Both the position numbers and the translations under genes were made by a program. 64,000 bases of DNA. Source: Apus apus (Eukaryota > Chordata > Aves > Apodiformes > Apodidae). Within the stretch, counting starts at the first letter, position 1; each line of letters starts with the position of its first letter. The DNA is taken from the NCBI RefSeq assembly GCF_020740795.1, contig NC_067283.1:4553659-4617658 (forward strand). The letters run 5' to 3'. This document shows, in pieces, positions 13,001 through 23,384 of this stretch. A model generated the notes under the pieces. It was not told where the DNA came from. It did not search any database and worked only from the letters and a program-made list of their open reading frames with translations.

Positions 13001-14557
13001 CAGACACCACGACTATTTTCATGGCAGCAGGAGAGGAAACCGTGGGCTTGGGCTGCACAATGAAGCTGTAGGAGATGTGGGCTGAAAAAAGAAAAGCCTT
13101 CCTTCCTAATCAGATGATCAAAAGTAATTAAAGGCAGGGGGGCTGGAACAGCATGGAAAATTACTTGTGATTTAAACACTTTATTCTCCTTTATCACATT
13201 TGCCTTATTGTGAGAGTTGTTTCCTAAATTAATGAAAACAGTCTCCAGTGTAGCAAGGCAGCTAGGGGTTCCCTCAGCCTCAGCTGGCACCTGTCGTGTT
13301 TCCAAATCTCAGAAACACTCACAGCCTCATCTGAACAAATAACTGGGCTTCCTGCTCCCTTAACTCTCTTTGTCCCATTGTCCAGCTCTCCTGTGTGGTG
13401 TGAACCCAGCACAACAAGCCACCTCAAGCCTCCTGATGTGATTAACTGTGGCATCTTTAATAAAACTTGTGGCAATATTTCCTTCTAAAGCAGGGTGAAG
13501 ATTTCACTTCTCCCTCCTCCTTTATTTTGCCCAATTCCATTTTTATTTCATTGGATAATTAATCAGGCACTGGAGCATGTGACAGCTCTACTTAAATTTA
13601 GTCCTCACTTCTCCTGTGCAGCCTTGTCAGATGTAGTTGACGGGTCACACACAGAATTGGATTTGTCTGGAAAAGCAACACAGAAATCACCAATCAGGAT
13701 CAGACCTTTACTCCATCAAACCTAACATCTTGTCTCCAATGGCAACCAGCATCAGGCACTTCAGAGAGCAAGAGGAGCACCAGGCACTGGGGAAGAATGC
13801 TCCACCAAAACACAGCTTGCCCAGAGTAGAAGATGCCCCTCACACTGGTGATCCTCCCAGCACATGAAGGACACACACCTCTCCTCTGGCCTGAATAGCT
13901 GCTGAGCTTCCTGTTTGCTGAGTTCCCATGGGACAGGTAGTCCAACCTACTTGGACCTTGCCAATCAGGTGAAAAAAAGGGTTATGGGCAAAGGCTGGAG
14001 ACTGCTCGAAGGCTTAGACCTTGCAAAATCATCAGTGGGAAGTGTGGGACAGATTATGTTCTGCAAAGTGCAGAGCTTCAGGCACAAAAAGTCCAATGTG
14101 AGATCATTTCAGTCCTGTGCTGATCTCTACACCAGGGAAATGCAGCACAGAGCTTGCTGGTGTACAGGACTTATTTGGTGGCATTTCCCCACTTAGGGTT
14201 TCTTTCCTGGTACTGCACTTTCTTCAAGCTTCATTAATTTCACATTCCCACTAGACACCAAACATATGCAAGTTGTTTATGAGCACTACTGCACTAACTT
14301 GCTTCCACTCTGTGATCCCCAGCTCCAGGCAGGTCTTCCTGCCTGTTCTTCCAGGCTGTTAATCCCATAGCTGGACAAGCTGGACCTATGTCTTGCCTCT
14401 CGGTCACCTAATATGAGAAACCATCTCCCAGAGCAGGGCAGGGCTTGGACACACCATCCCAGCACCTGTATGTTTCTTGGACCAACAGTCCATGTCATGG
14501 TCAGGCCATGATGTGCTGGCTAGAAAATTTAGATGTAGTGGATGAAGGGCTGGGGAG
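10073..14557. other. Intergenic stretch, no gene recognised
   Basis: These 4.5 kb hold short open frames (up to 133 codons on the minus strand at 11336-11737) with no family resemblance. An imperfect TTTCA repeat sits at 12.93 kb. I find no exon with recognisable coding content. Confidence 0.5.
12931..12967. repeat. Degenerate (TTTCA)n tract
   Basis: The plus strand shows several TTTCAT/ATTTCA-type units in a row with single-base interruptions. Confidence 0.75.
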
Positions 14558-14910
14558 TCATAGAATCATAGAATCACAGACTGGTTTCGGTTGGGGGGGA
14601 CCTTAAAGATCATCTAGTTCCAACCCCCCTGCATGGGCAGGGACACCTCCCACCAGCCCAGGCTGCTCCAAGCCCCATCCAACCTGCCCTTCAACACTGC
14701 CAGGGATGGGGCAGCCACAGCTTCCCTGGGCAACCTGGGCCAGCATCTCACCACCCTCACACAAAAATAACTTCTTCCTAATGTCCAACCTGAATCTCCC
14801 CTCTTTAAGCTTCAGACCACTGCCCCATGTCCTCTCACTACACACCCATGTAAAAAGCCCTACCCTAGCTTTCTTTTAGGCCCCCTTCAGATATTGGAAA
14901 GTTGCTGTAA
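14558..14910 (-). mobile_element. CR1 LINE, 3' end copy
   Basis: The copy starts with three terminal 8-bp repeats (TCATAGAATCATAGAATCAC on the plus strand). It then has the full series of CR1 3' blocks: CCTGCATGGGCAGGGACACC, CTTCAACACTGCCAGGGATG, the block around CACCCTCACA, and CCTCTCACTACACACCCATG. The 5' truncation lies near 14910. Confidence 0.93.
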
Positions 14911-15065
14911 TTTGGGGTGTTTGATAGGAAGGGGGATGAGGAAAGGAGCTTGGGGGTGAGATCCTGGTCTAGGGAGACACTGTGAAGAAATTCTCATCTA
15001 AGTAATAGCAAACAAAGGTAAATATATACATATATTTCCATTTATTAATAATCTACCCTCTCTAG

Positions 15066-15284
15066 ATTAGACATTAAGAAGAAATTCTTTCCTCTGAGGG
15101 TGGTGAGACATTGGAACAGGTTGCCCAGGAATACTAGATGCCCCATCCCTGGAAGTGTTGAAGGGCAGATCGGATGGGGCTTGGAGCAACCTGGTCTGGT
15201 GGGAGGTGTCCCTGCCCATGCAGGGGTTTGGGACTAGGTGATCTTTAAGGTCCCTTCCAACCCAAACCATTCTGTGATTCCATA
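15066..15284 (+). mobile_element. CR1 LINE, 3' end copy
   Basis: It opens at GATTAGACATTAAGAAGAAA, the CR1 segment equivalent to ..GGACATTAGGAAGAAGTT. It runs through the GAGGGTGGTGAGACATTGG block to GATCTTTAAGGTCCCTTCC and CATTCTGTGATTCCATA. Confidence 0.93.
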
Positions 15285-15707
15285 AACAGAGAGAGAAAGA
15301 GAAAGAGCAAGAGAGGAGACACACAAAACATTCACACATACATTTATAGATTCTACACAAATGCAAGGAGGCCTTGTTATAGCAAAAGTGAAGGATTACC
15401 TTGTAAAAAAATACAATAAAAGAAATCAAGTTGCCAAAAGTGTGATATGTTCCAGGTGGGAGCAGCCAGGAAGAGCTTTCACTGGCATCTAGTGGTATGT
15501 TTTGGAGGCAGCTGATGGCATGGCTTCACTTCCAAAGTGGGTTTCCCCAGGATAACGGAAACTAATCAGACTGGGAGGTCACCACTTCCAAACTGGGCTT
15601 AGGAAAAGGCTTTTTTGGTCACTGCTTAATCCTGCCTGAAATCTTTGTTTATGGAGCCCTTTTGGGGGTAGGTATGAGGCACTCTGACTGTCTTTGACTG
15701 TGTGAGT

Positions 15708-16232
15708 GAGAAGGGCTCCCCTCAGCCTCCTTTTCTCCAGGCTAAACACCCCCAGCTCCCTCAGCTGCTTCATGTCACACCTGTGCTCCAGACCCTTCCC
15801 CAGGTCCTCGGACCTTCTCTGGACATGCTCCAGCCCCTCCATGTCTGTCTTGTCATGGGGGGCCCAAAACTGAACCCAGGATTCCAGGTGCAGCCTCACC
15901 AGTGCTGAGCACAGGGGGACAATCCCTGCCCTGCTCCTGCTGGCCACGCTATTGCCGACACAAGCCAGATGCTGTTGGCCTTCTGGGCCACCTGGGCAAA
16001 CTGCTGGCTCAGATTCACCTGCTGTTGACCAGCACCCCCAGGTCCTTTTCCACAGGGCACTTTCCAGCCACTCTGCCCCAAGCCTGTAGCTTTGCCTGGG
16101 GTTTTTGTGACCCAGGTGGAGAACTCACGCTTGGCCTTGTTAAACCTCATGCAATTGGTCTCAGTCCATTGGTCCAGCCTGTCCTGGTCCCTCTGCAGAG
16201 CCTTCCCACCCTCCATATGCCTCAGTGTCCAC
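15708..16232 (-). mobile_element. CR1 LINE, inverted 5' segment
   Basis: On the minus strand this reads through the end of CR1 ORF2 and the following region. It includes GACCAGGACAGGCTGGACC, then codons giving WVQFWAPHDKTDMEGLEH, then CTGGAGAAAAGGAGGCTGAG. It stops before the 3' end. The very next CR1 segment lies immediately to the right but in the opposite orientation (16272-16566), so the two may be a single insertion with an inverted 5' part. Confidence 0.9.
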
Positions 16233-16271
16233 CCTTGTCAAATCTGCACACTCCTTTTGTGCTCTCACTGA

Positions 16272-16566
16272 GCATTTTTACAGGGGTGTGTAGTGAGTGG
16301 ACACGGGGCAATGGTTTGAAGCTTAAAGAGGAGAGATTCAGGTTGGACATTAGGAAGAAGTTATTTCCTGTGAGGGTGGTGAGATGCTGGAACAGGTTGC
16401 CCAGGGAGGCTGTGGCTGTCCCACCCCTGGCAATGTTGAAGGGCAGGTTGGATGGGGCTTGGAGCAACCTGGGCTGGTGGGAGGTGTCCCTGCCCATGCA
16501 GGGGGGTTGGAACTTGATGATCTTTAAGGTTCCTCCCAACTCAAACCACTCCCTGATTCTCTGATT
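16272..16566 (+). mobile_element. CR1 LINE, 3' segment in direct orientation
   Basis: It begins with CATTTTTACAGGGGTGTGTA, a mid-3' CR1 block, and ends at CACTCCCTGATTCTCTGATT. It covers the CR1 part lying downstream of that in 15708-16232, with only a short stretch of the consensus missing at the junction. Confidence 0.92.
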
Positions 16567-16739
16567 AAAAGGGATCCTTTGCTGGTAACGAGGCTCCAGC
16601 CTCAGTTGCTGCCTCCCCCCAGGGGGACTGCAAAGTGTGAGGGACACAGAAATACCCCCTGCAATGCATCTGTCCTCTCCTGACCCTTCCCGGAGCCAGC
16701 CCCAGACCCAAGGGAAGAAGGATGCTTGCAGCACTGCAA

Positions 16740-17380
16740 GAATGTTCTCCTGCCCGAAACACAAAAAGCAAACATGCTCCTCCGGGGCGAGACAGAAACG
16801 GCCCGATCCTGATCCCCATCCTGCAGGCTTCGGGAGCAGGAGAACTACCATCCCCAGCAGGCAGTGCGAGCCGGAGACCCTTTCCAGCATCCCACCCAGC
16901 CCGTCAGGGAGGAAAATTCCCCTCCTCTCCCTCCCTGCTCTCCCGCTTCGGCGCTGGCGTGAAAATCCCGCCCGGCGATGCGATCCGGGAGCATCTCCCG
17001 CATCCTCCAACCTTTGCTCTCTGTTTCTCTTCACCCTTCCTCCGGTAGCTCTCACTGCTCTGGCTGCAGAACTTTCTCCAGGTCAGCCCGGGCTGCGGCT
17101 GCAGCAGAGCTGGCAGCCAAATCCTGGGCACGGTTGTGCCCTTGGGATTGTCCCAGAGGAGGGAGATGCCAGCCAGGGGCTGCTGGCCCGCTCAGGTAAG
17201 GTGCTTCCAGCCAACTGCTCTTCCTTTGTCCCGGGTAGCCCAAAAAAAGAGTAATAAAAAAAATCACGGAGCAACTCCCTGGGATCTGGTTCTACCCTCG
17301 GTTCAAAACCTTGATCCTGGGGGATCGCAGAGCTGGAAGTTAAAGGCAGGATTTGGAGCTGTAGGAGCTGGACGCTGAAG
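16740..17380 (+). promoter_or_regulatory. CpG-rich block, possible promoter and first exon of the zinc-finger locus
   Basis: Sequence composition changes sharply here: CG dinucleotides are frequent (GGGGCGAGAC, CCCGCTTCGGCGCTGGCGTG, CCCGCCCGGCGATGCGATCC), whereas neighbouring DNA is CpG-poor. A good splice donor, GCTCAG|GTAAGG, follows at 17196. The block lies about 2.3 kb upstream of the first zinc finger on the same strand, so a promoter with a leader exon is a reasonable inference. An open frame runs through it (16637-17254) but looks compositional, not coding. No KRAB, SCAN or BTB module is visible between here and the fingers. Confidence 0.5.
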
Positions 17381-18673
17381 GGAAAAAACAGGATGAAGAA
17401 AGAGGAAGAAAGTAGGCAGGAATGGAATCTGTTATCCCTGAGCCGAGTTCAGGGATTTGCTGCGTGTTGTCAAAAGGCAGAGGCGATTGTAACGCTGCTG
17501 TGGGTGAGATGTTTCCTCTTGGGGACTGGGGTGAGCATCCGTGGTGAGGAGAGAGGCCAAGGCAGTGGGTCTGGTGGCCCCTCCACCTGCACCTGAGGGC
17601 ATCCCCTCGGCACCCCACAGCGGGGTCCTGGGGGGAGGGAGGCTAACTCTGATACCTGCTGGGTGGGTTCATGACCCTCCTCCGTAAAAATACACCAATG
17701 AACTTTTTGGAGTCCTCTCTCCAGCCTGGCTGCTGCTGAGGCTTTGTCTGCTGAATTAAAGCCAGTTGTAGGTGGCACGTAGCTGCTCCCAGAACCAGGG
17801 AGGGGGTCTGGACCCCACCCCCTCCCCAGAGTCTCCCCTCCACTAGCAAACACTAAATCCACTCTTGGCTCCACGTGTGTGTTTCATCCCTCCTGGCTCA
17901 GTATAACTTTGCAGGTAGCTGGTGTTGGGTTTATTTAGTTATTTGTTTTCCTATGGTTCCTCTGTACCAGCCTGGAGAATTCAGCTTGGACAGGAGCACC
18001 CTTGTGCTTCAGTAGTGACTTACCAGCATCAGTGGGAATCCAGAGAAGCTGGCTGAAGGGGAAGCACAAGGAGTGCAACTAAACCTGGAGGAACTTGCCC
18101 CGTTTTAACCTGATCTCTGAACTGGCTGCCCCCTTCACTCACCACACTGACCCTTCTCCTCTGAGGAGCATGTAGCTGCAAATTCTGCATCTCAGGCACA
18201 TTTGCATGTTCATACTGCACGTCTCCCATCACTTGTCCTCTGTTCCATGGCATTCCACCTCCACGCCTCAGTGACAGGCTCCCGGTGGACTCATCTTCTC
18301 AGCCACAACCTTCCCAGCCATCCAGACCTCCAGGGCCCCTACTGTTGATTTTTGGCCTTTGAAAAGGACAAAAATCACTTAAGGTTTCCATGCCTCACTT
18401 CTCCATCTGCCCACTGACGACACACACCACTGACCTGTCATCTCCTGTGCATAGAGGTCTGCCAAGTACAAAGCAGAGCACCCCAGTTTGGCAAGTAGTG
18501 CCAGGTTTGGCTTTCTTCTAGGTCTGGAGGATTTTATTTTGGTTGCTGCAAAGTCACTTATCAAAAACGTGTCTAATTACAATAATTACTGTGAATTGCA
18601 TTATTTAATTAACTCATTTACTTCTAAATCTTCTTGGTTAAAAGCCAGAGGACTGTTCTGAGAGTAAATTCTG
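17381..18673. other. Stretch between CpG block and CR1, no exon recognised
   Basis: If the zinc-finger locus starts at the CpG block, this would be its first intron. No open frame resembles a KRAB or other effector exon. Confidence 0.45.
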
Positions 18674-18902
18674 AGGGAGCCTGTAAGAAAGATGGGGACA
18701 GACTTTTTAGGAGGGCCTGTTGTGACTGGACAAGGGGTGGTGGTTTTAAACACAGTTTTCCCAGTCAGGTGGTAGAACCCTGGAAACATTCAAGGTCAGG
18801 CTGAACGGGGCTGGAAGTGTCCCTGCTCTCTGCTGGGAGGTTGGACTAGGTGACTTTTAAAGGTCCCTTCCAACCCAAACCACTCCATGAATCTATGATT
18901 CT
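18674..18902 (+). mobile_element. CR1 LINE, 3' end copy, diverged
   Basis: The blocks AAGAAAGATGGGGACAGAC, GACAAGGGGTGGTGGTTTTA and GGTTGGACTAGGTGACTTTT are in the order of a CR1 3' end. The copy ends in CCATGAATCTATGATTCT. The subfamily differs from the young copies nearby. Confidence 0.88.
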
Positions 18903-19483
18903 AAGTCACTAGTGCAGCAACAGTGGAGCCAAAACCTCCGTGTCACTGCAGCAGTGGCTGCCTCACAGGTCCCCCAATTGCCAGGGGAAATGACCCTGTT
19001 CCTGCTCTCTCTGATGGAGTCCAGATGAGCCTCTGGCTTCAAAGGTCTCAGACTCAGTCTCCCATGGAGCAGCCAAAGTGTCACCCGTTGTGTTTACATA
19101 GCGAGCACGGGAGGTGGAGAAGAAATAATCACTTCATAGTTTTCCCTTTATTTTTTCAGTCTGGCAATCCGAGTCTCCAGGAATGCCAGGGAAGCCTCTT
19201 CAGGAGATGAGAGGAGGCAAGAGATGGAGTTACAAACTCTGCACACTGAGGGGGAAGGAGCCTGAGAAATGAGGAAGGACACACACTTCTTGTTGGCCCA
19301 GAGCTGGCGTGCAGCAGCAGCACCCTTTCCCTTGTGGGGAATGAGGTGCATCCATTAAAGTACACTTTGATGTGTGTGTCCTGATGGTTTTTGTATCCTC
19401 CAAGACAGTCCATCCCCATAAAATTGTGCCATTTTTCTACCTGCTGGCTGTTCAGCAGCCTCATCACATGCCGCTGGGTGCAG
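18903..19483. other. Stretch upstream of the zinc-finger exon
   Basis: No exon is recognised. A stop at 19382 closes the finger frame upstream. Possible splice acceptors ahead of the fingers are TTCAG at 19455 and GTGCAG at 19483; the latter joins in frame. Confidence 0.4.
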
Positions 19484-19537
19484 GGCAGTGCTGCCACAAA
19501 GGTCTTGTTTAAGCACATGATGATAAAGATTCACTCG

Positions 19538-20020
19538 TGTCAAGAATGTGGCAAATCCTTCAGCAAGAAGGGAAACCTGAAGAGACACCAGAGGATCCAC
19601 ACGGCGGAGGAGCTCTTTGCTTGTGGGCAGGGTGGGAGGTGCTTCACCACCCGGGGCCACCTCACGACCCACCAGAGCATCCACACGGGAGAGAAGCCCT
19701 TCTGCTGTGGGGAGTGTGGGCTCTGCTTCCACCCAGAGATGTGCCTGGCTGCCCACCAGAAGACACATGCCAAGGGTGGTCCCTACCACTGCGCCCGCTG
19801 CGGCAAGAGCCTGAGCACAAGGATCTACTTCAACATCCACATGAGGACCCACACACAGAAGAGGCCGTTCGCCTGCACCGAGTGTGGGAAGAGCTTTGTG
19901 AAGAAGGGGACCCTCAGAGCCCACAGGGAGATCCACAAGAGGGAGAAGCCCTTCAGGTGCCCTGACTGCAGTAGGTGCTTTGGGCAAAGTGCCACTCTGC
20001 TGGCCCACCAGAAGATACAC
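19538..20020 (+). other. Zinc-finger array 1 (fingers 1-6 in one frame)
   Basis: Finger 1 starts at the Cys of CQECGKSFSKKG and finger 6 ends at the second His of LLAHQKIH. Linkers are mostly non-canonical (TAEEL, AKGGP, TQKRP, KREKP, LCGEP), with one TGEKP. Just before finger 1, KHMMIKIHSCQEC looks like the end of an earlier finger whose linker has been deleted. Confidence 0.8.
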
Positions 20021-20148
20021 CTCTGTGGAGAGCCTTTCGTTTGTACTGAGTGTGGGAAGAGCTTGAGCTCAATGTCCACCAGAGGAACCATGCTAAGCAC
20101 AAGTTGCTCGAGGGACACATCAATGGTGTGTCTCTCCAGGTCATCCAG

Positions 20149-20613
20149 ATTAAAGAGGAGCCTGATTTTGACTTCAGGTCAGAGAATACTATGTTGGAGA
20201 ATACGTCCTGTGAAGGAGATGTAGCCCAAGGGTGTAGCATACCTAGAAACCCATCTAATCCAAAAAGCCCCTCTTGGAAAATCCAGATGAGGGAGGAGCC
20301 AGAATCACACACTGATGACCTAGAAAACATTACTGCAGTAGCCTGCCAGAAACTTTACACCAAAGAAGAGCCACCCGAAAACCCAGATTATGGAAAGCTC
20401 TTTGATCCAAAATTCCCACTGATGGCTTTACAGAAGAGACAGCTTAAAAAGGAAGAAGATGCTGATGGGCAGCACAGGGGGGAAGTCCCCATAGCCAGTA
20501 ACTGGGCGCTCCATGTGAAGGAAGAACCACAGCAAAGTGTTGAGTTTGGGATGCCTTGTGGGCAGAGGCCAAACTTCAGTGCTATCCAGAGGATTCACAT
20601 CAAAGAGGAACCT
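20149..20613 (+). other. KEEP-rich spacer built of degenerate finger units
   Basis: Six short motifs occur in the frame that begins near 20050: IKEEP, MREEP, TKEEP, LKKEE, VKEEP and IKEEP. Their starts are 46, 24, 28, 24 and 28 residues apart. The two 28-residue intervals line up with a C2H2 finger. The linker reads TKEEP or VKEEP, the GKSF position reads GKLF or GMPC, and the hydrophobic core position is L or F. Zinc ligands are N/Y/L/Q in one unit and S/F/I/H in the other. Four of the six motifs fit the SUMO-acceptor pattern psi-K-x-E. The function is inferred only. Confidence 0.6.
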
Positions 20614-20763
20614 GGTGTGGAGGCCAACCACCAGGAAAGCCAGAGCCCAAAGAGGAAGCAGAAGAATTGCAACCAACCCACCGAAGAAGAAATGCTGGAG
20701 AACTGAGTCAACTCCACCTCCAAGAAAGATCCCTCAGCAAAAGGAGCTGCCAAGGGTGAACGG

Positions 20764-21372
20764 ATGTTCCCCTGTCCCAAATGTGGGAAGAGCTTCAGCC
20801 AGAAGTCAAACCTGACCAGGCACAGGAAGATCCACACGAGCGAGGGGCCGTACAAGTGCGGCGAGTGCGGGAAGAGTTTCCGCATGAACCACAAGCTGAT
20901 CCGTCACCAGAGGCTCCACCTGAGCGAGCCCTTCAAATGCACCGAGTGTGGGAAGAGCTTCACCCAGAGGTCAAATCTGGTTCGGCACCAGAGGATCCAC
21001 ACCAAGGAGGAACCCTACCAGTGCCCCGAGTGCGAGAAGACCTTCAAGCAGAAGGCCAACCTCTTCCGCCACCAAATGATCCACGCCCGCATGGGGCCTT
21101 GCAAGTGCACCAAGTGTGGGAAATGCTTCCCCCACCAGGGTCACCTTAGTAAACACCAACTGCTCCACTCCCGAGGTGGGGCTTACAAGTGTGGGGCGTG
21201 TGGGAAGTGCTACCGGCTGAAGAAGTACCTGAGGAGGCACCAGAAAATACAAGCACGGAAAGGAGCTGCTCCCCACGCAGGATGGGAGGAGGAAGCCACA
21301 AGGACTGGGGGTGGACCCCACCACCATAAACAGACAGCACTGGTCCCCATGAAAAGTGAAGAGGAATGCTGA
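20764..21372 (+). other. Zinc-finger array 2 (fingers 8-13), open from an ATG
   Basis: This 202-codon frame starts at ATG right before FPCPKCGKSF and ends at TGA 21370-21372. Fingers 8-12 are intact. The linker between fingers 9 and 10 is one residue short (HLSEP), and the linker after finger 10 is TKEEP, the same form as the motif in the upstream spacer. The tail after finger 13 is basic, then Gly/His-rich. It is in the same frame as the spacer, separated only by the TGA at 20704. Confidence 0.7.
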
Positions 21373-23243
21373 GCAGGTGTGGTGCCTGCTCCCGGAGGAA
21401 AGTCCTGTGGGGAAACGGGAGGGATGGAGATAAACTCTGCTCACCTTATGTGCGTGGTGGCTGGAGGTGGGGAGATCAAGCTGAGGGGACAGTGAGGTTC
21501 ACTAGTCCTCTGCAGCTTCTCTCAGGAGAACCCTTGGGGTATCATTTTGTCACAGCTGTGGGATGGGGCTGGAGGTCCAAGCACTTGGAGATGGAGGGTG
21601 AAGAGCTTGGCATCCTTCCTGGTGGCACACTTGCGCCTCTAAAGGCTGCCAAAGTTGTGGATGCCAGAATTGTCTGGTGTGGGCAAAATACAGCCAGGAG
21701 GAGCAAGCAGGGTTACTAGGTGATGAGGTTATTGTGTCTTTGAGAAAGCAGAAGGGAACCTCTCCCATCTAGGCAAGGGTTTAAAACAAGGGCCAGCTCT
21801 CTCCCTCATGTAGCTCTGATCCACACCTTGATCCTACCAGGTTGAGGGACCCTAGTTAACTGGATGGTACAGGTTTGGGAGAAACTACTGCCAGCCAGAC
21901 CAGGGTTTTAAGCCTTGAATCCACCAAAGCAGGCTCCCAGATTGGCTTCAGCCAGGTCCCTAAAAGTAAGTTATGCAAAGCTACCCCAGAGGCCAGCAGG
22001 TTGTGCCCCCACAACCCCACTGTGTGGATGTAAACAGAAATGGCTTTTCTTGGCATCCAGTTTCACATCTCGGATGAGCGGGTGGCTTTGCCACCACAAC
22101 TCCCAGAGGCATCACAGCTTCACCAGTTTGGGTGACAATGGTGCTGGTTCTCAGCCATCTGCTTCCCTGCCTGTTACTGTGGCAGGATATTGACTTCATT
22201 GGGCAGGATTTAGGGGAATCAAACCAAGTGGCAGGAATAGGTGGAAAAGTCTTCAGACTTTATGGACTAGAGAACTGGAAACTGTTTCCCTGTTGGGATG
22301 TTTTCCCTTCCTCTCCCCGGTGTAAAGGGGATTGTGCAGCTACTCAAAAGCAGGAGCACTTCAGAAGTCTTTATTACTCAGTGCTGATGATTTTGTTTGA
22401 GGGTTCCCTACTCGGATGGATCTTTGAGTCCTGAAAGTCCCTGTTGAAGTGGAGATGTGGAGGGAATCCACACGGAGTCACTCCCCAAGGTTTCTCTGCA
22501 GCATTTGTTACGTGGCCACCTGGACACAGCCCAGCAAGGACAGACATTAGGGTTGGTGGTGGTGCTGTAGTATGTAGAGTCTAAGAGACAAGTGGAAAAT
22601 TGTGCCACGGTGAAACAGTAGCTCTGCCTCTCTGGTTTTGTGCAGGAAAAGAAGCCCCATCCCCAGGGCACACACACCAATTCCTTCCCCCAGAACACGT
22701 TGCAGGTGGCAGCCCCCTGGAGGCATCTGAAAACCAGGCATCATGACTTTGGGCAGCTACCTGCTGTAAAACTTCAGACTCAAGCTGCTTGTTGTCTGCA
22801 CTGCTGCTCTGGAGCAGCTGTGTGTCCAGGCAGGGAAACTGAGGCACGGAGGGAAGAAGGGACACGGGACAAAATGCACTTGAGCTTTGCCTTTGCCAGG
22901 ACACGTGGTTGAAGCATTTTGATGAGGTGGCTCAAGCCCAACGCTGAGGACATCTGCCAAACCCCAGAAGCACAGAGTGAATTTGCTGTTGAGATTCTCC
23001 CAGCCTTCAATATATTCAGGTCCAGGATGTGATTTCCAAGAGCAAATCAAGCTCTGGCAGCCTCTGAAGGACCCTACCTCTGTCCCATCACCTATCAGCT
23101 GCAGCCAGACTGGGTCATATGAAGTTTCTCCTCAAGTTCCTCTGACCTGGTGGAGATTCCTTTCGGGGACAGAAAAAGCAAACATATCACTGAATCTTCC
23201 ACCACTGACTGTGGCCACTGTGGGTGTCCCAGCTTCTGAGGGA
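21373..23243. other. Stretch after the zinc-finger stop, possible 3' UTR
   Basis: No coding exon or transposon is recognised. If the first AATAAA of this orientation at 23275 is used, this would be a 3' untranslated region of about 1.9 kb. Confidence 0.35.
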
Positions 23244-23327
23244 AATCAGGGTTAATAATTTGTAGTATCTCCTCAATAAAGTAAATGTTTAAAGAAAAAA
23301 AAAGAGGAAACAAAGTGAGCTTCTTTT
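23244..23327 (+). repeat. Direct repeat, copy 1
   Basis: The segment starting AATCAGGGTTAATAATTTGT is repeated 141 bp to the right. Both copies share the TATCT..CTCARTAAAGTAAAT, TTTAAAG, A9 and GAAACARAGTGAG blocks in order. The homology fades after about 84 bp. Confidence 0.85.
23275..23280 (+). terminator. Polyadenylation signal AATAAA followed by an A tract
   Basis: AATAAA is followed about 14 bases later by a run of nine A. That spacing fits either a genomic poly(A) site or the fossil tail of a retrocopy. It lies downstream of the zinc-finger frame on the same strand. In the duplicate copy at 23416 the hexamer reads AGTAAA. Confidence 0.4.
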
Positions 23328-23384
23328 CAGGGTTGTGGTTTGTTTGGTTTGTTTTACTGAGTTATCACTGAGAGACAACCACAC

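Larger units (their letters stand above)
19484..21372 (+). pseudogene. C2H2 zinc-finger gene, broken (13 finger units plus KEEP-rich spacer)
   Basis: The locus would encode a nuclear DNA-binding protein of the poly-C2H2 class. Seven finger units (about 19538-20108) are followed by a KEEP-rich spacer and six more fingers (20773-21252). Fingers 1, 3-6 and 8-12 keep the C-x2-C-x12-H-x3-H pattern. Finger 2 has lost its second cysteine. Finger 13 ends HQKIQ, so its last histidine is lost. Finger 7 has 23 nt between its second Cys codon and first His codon where 36 are expected, a 13-nt deficit that shifts the frame near 20070. A second lesion is an in-frame TGA at 20704-20706. The shifted frame stays open for over 200 codons and resumes fingers after the TGA. 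I cannot assign a gene symbol, and no effector domain is visible upstream. A decayed or polymorphic gene is most likely. Sequencing error at both lesions, or separate expression of the C-terminal fingers from the ATG at 20764, are alternatives. Confidence 0.65.

Noticed and set aside
16637-17254. 205-codon plus-strand frame through the CpG block and an overlapping 277-codon minus-strand frame (16222-17055)
   Set aside because: Both result from GC-rich composition, and the minus frame runs into a CR1 copy. No domain resemblance.
19537-19965. 142-codon plus-strand frame in another register of the finger array
   Set aside because: It is an out-of-frame reading of the same fingers (E/G/H/P-rich pseudo-repeats) with no independent support.
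19355-20330. Long minus-strand open frames (up to 221 codons) opposite the zinc fingers
   Set aside because: They are antisense shadows of the repetitive finger codons; the plus-strand frames contain the conserved Cys/His pattern.
20704-20763. A mini-intron removing the in-frame TGA of the zinc-finger locus
   Set aside because: The only GT...AG combinations give an intron of a few dozen bases without proper donor or branch signals, too short for vertebrate splicing.
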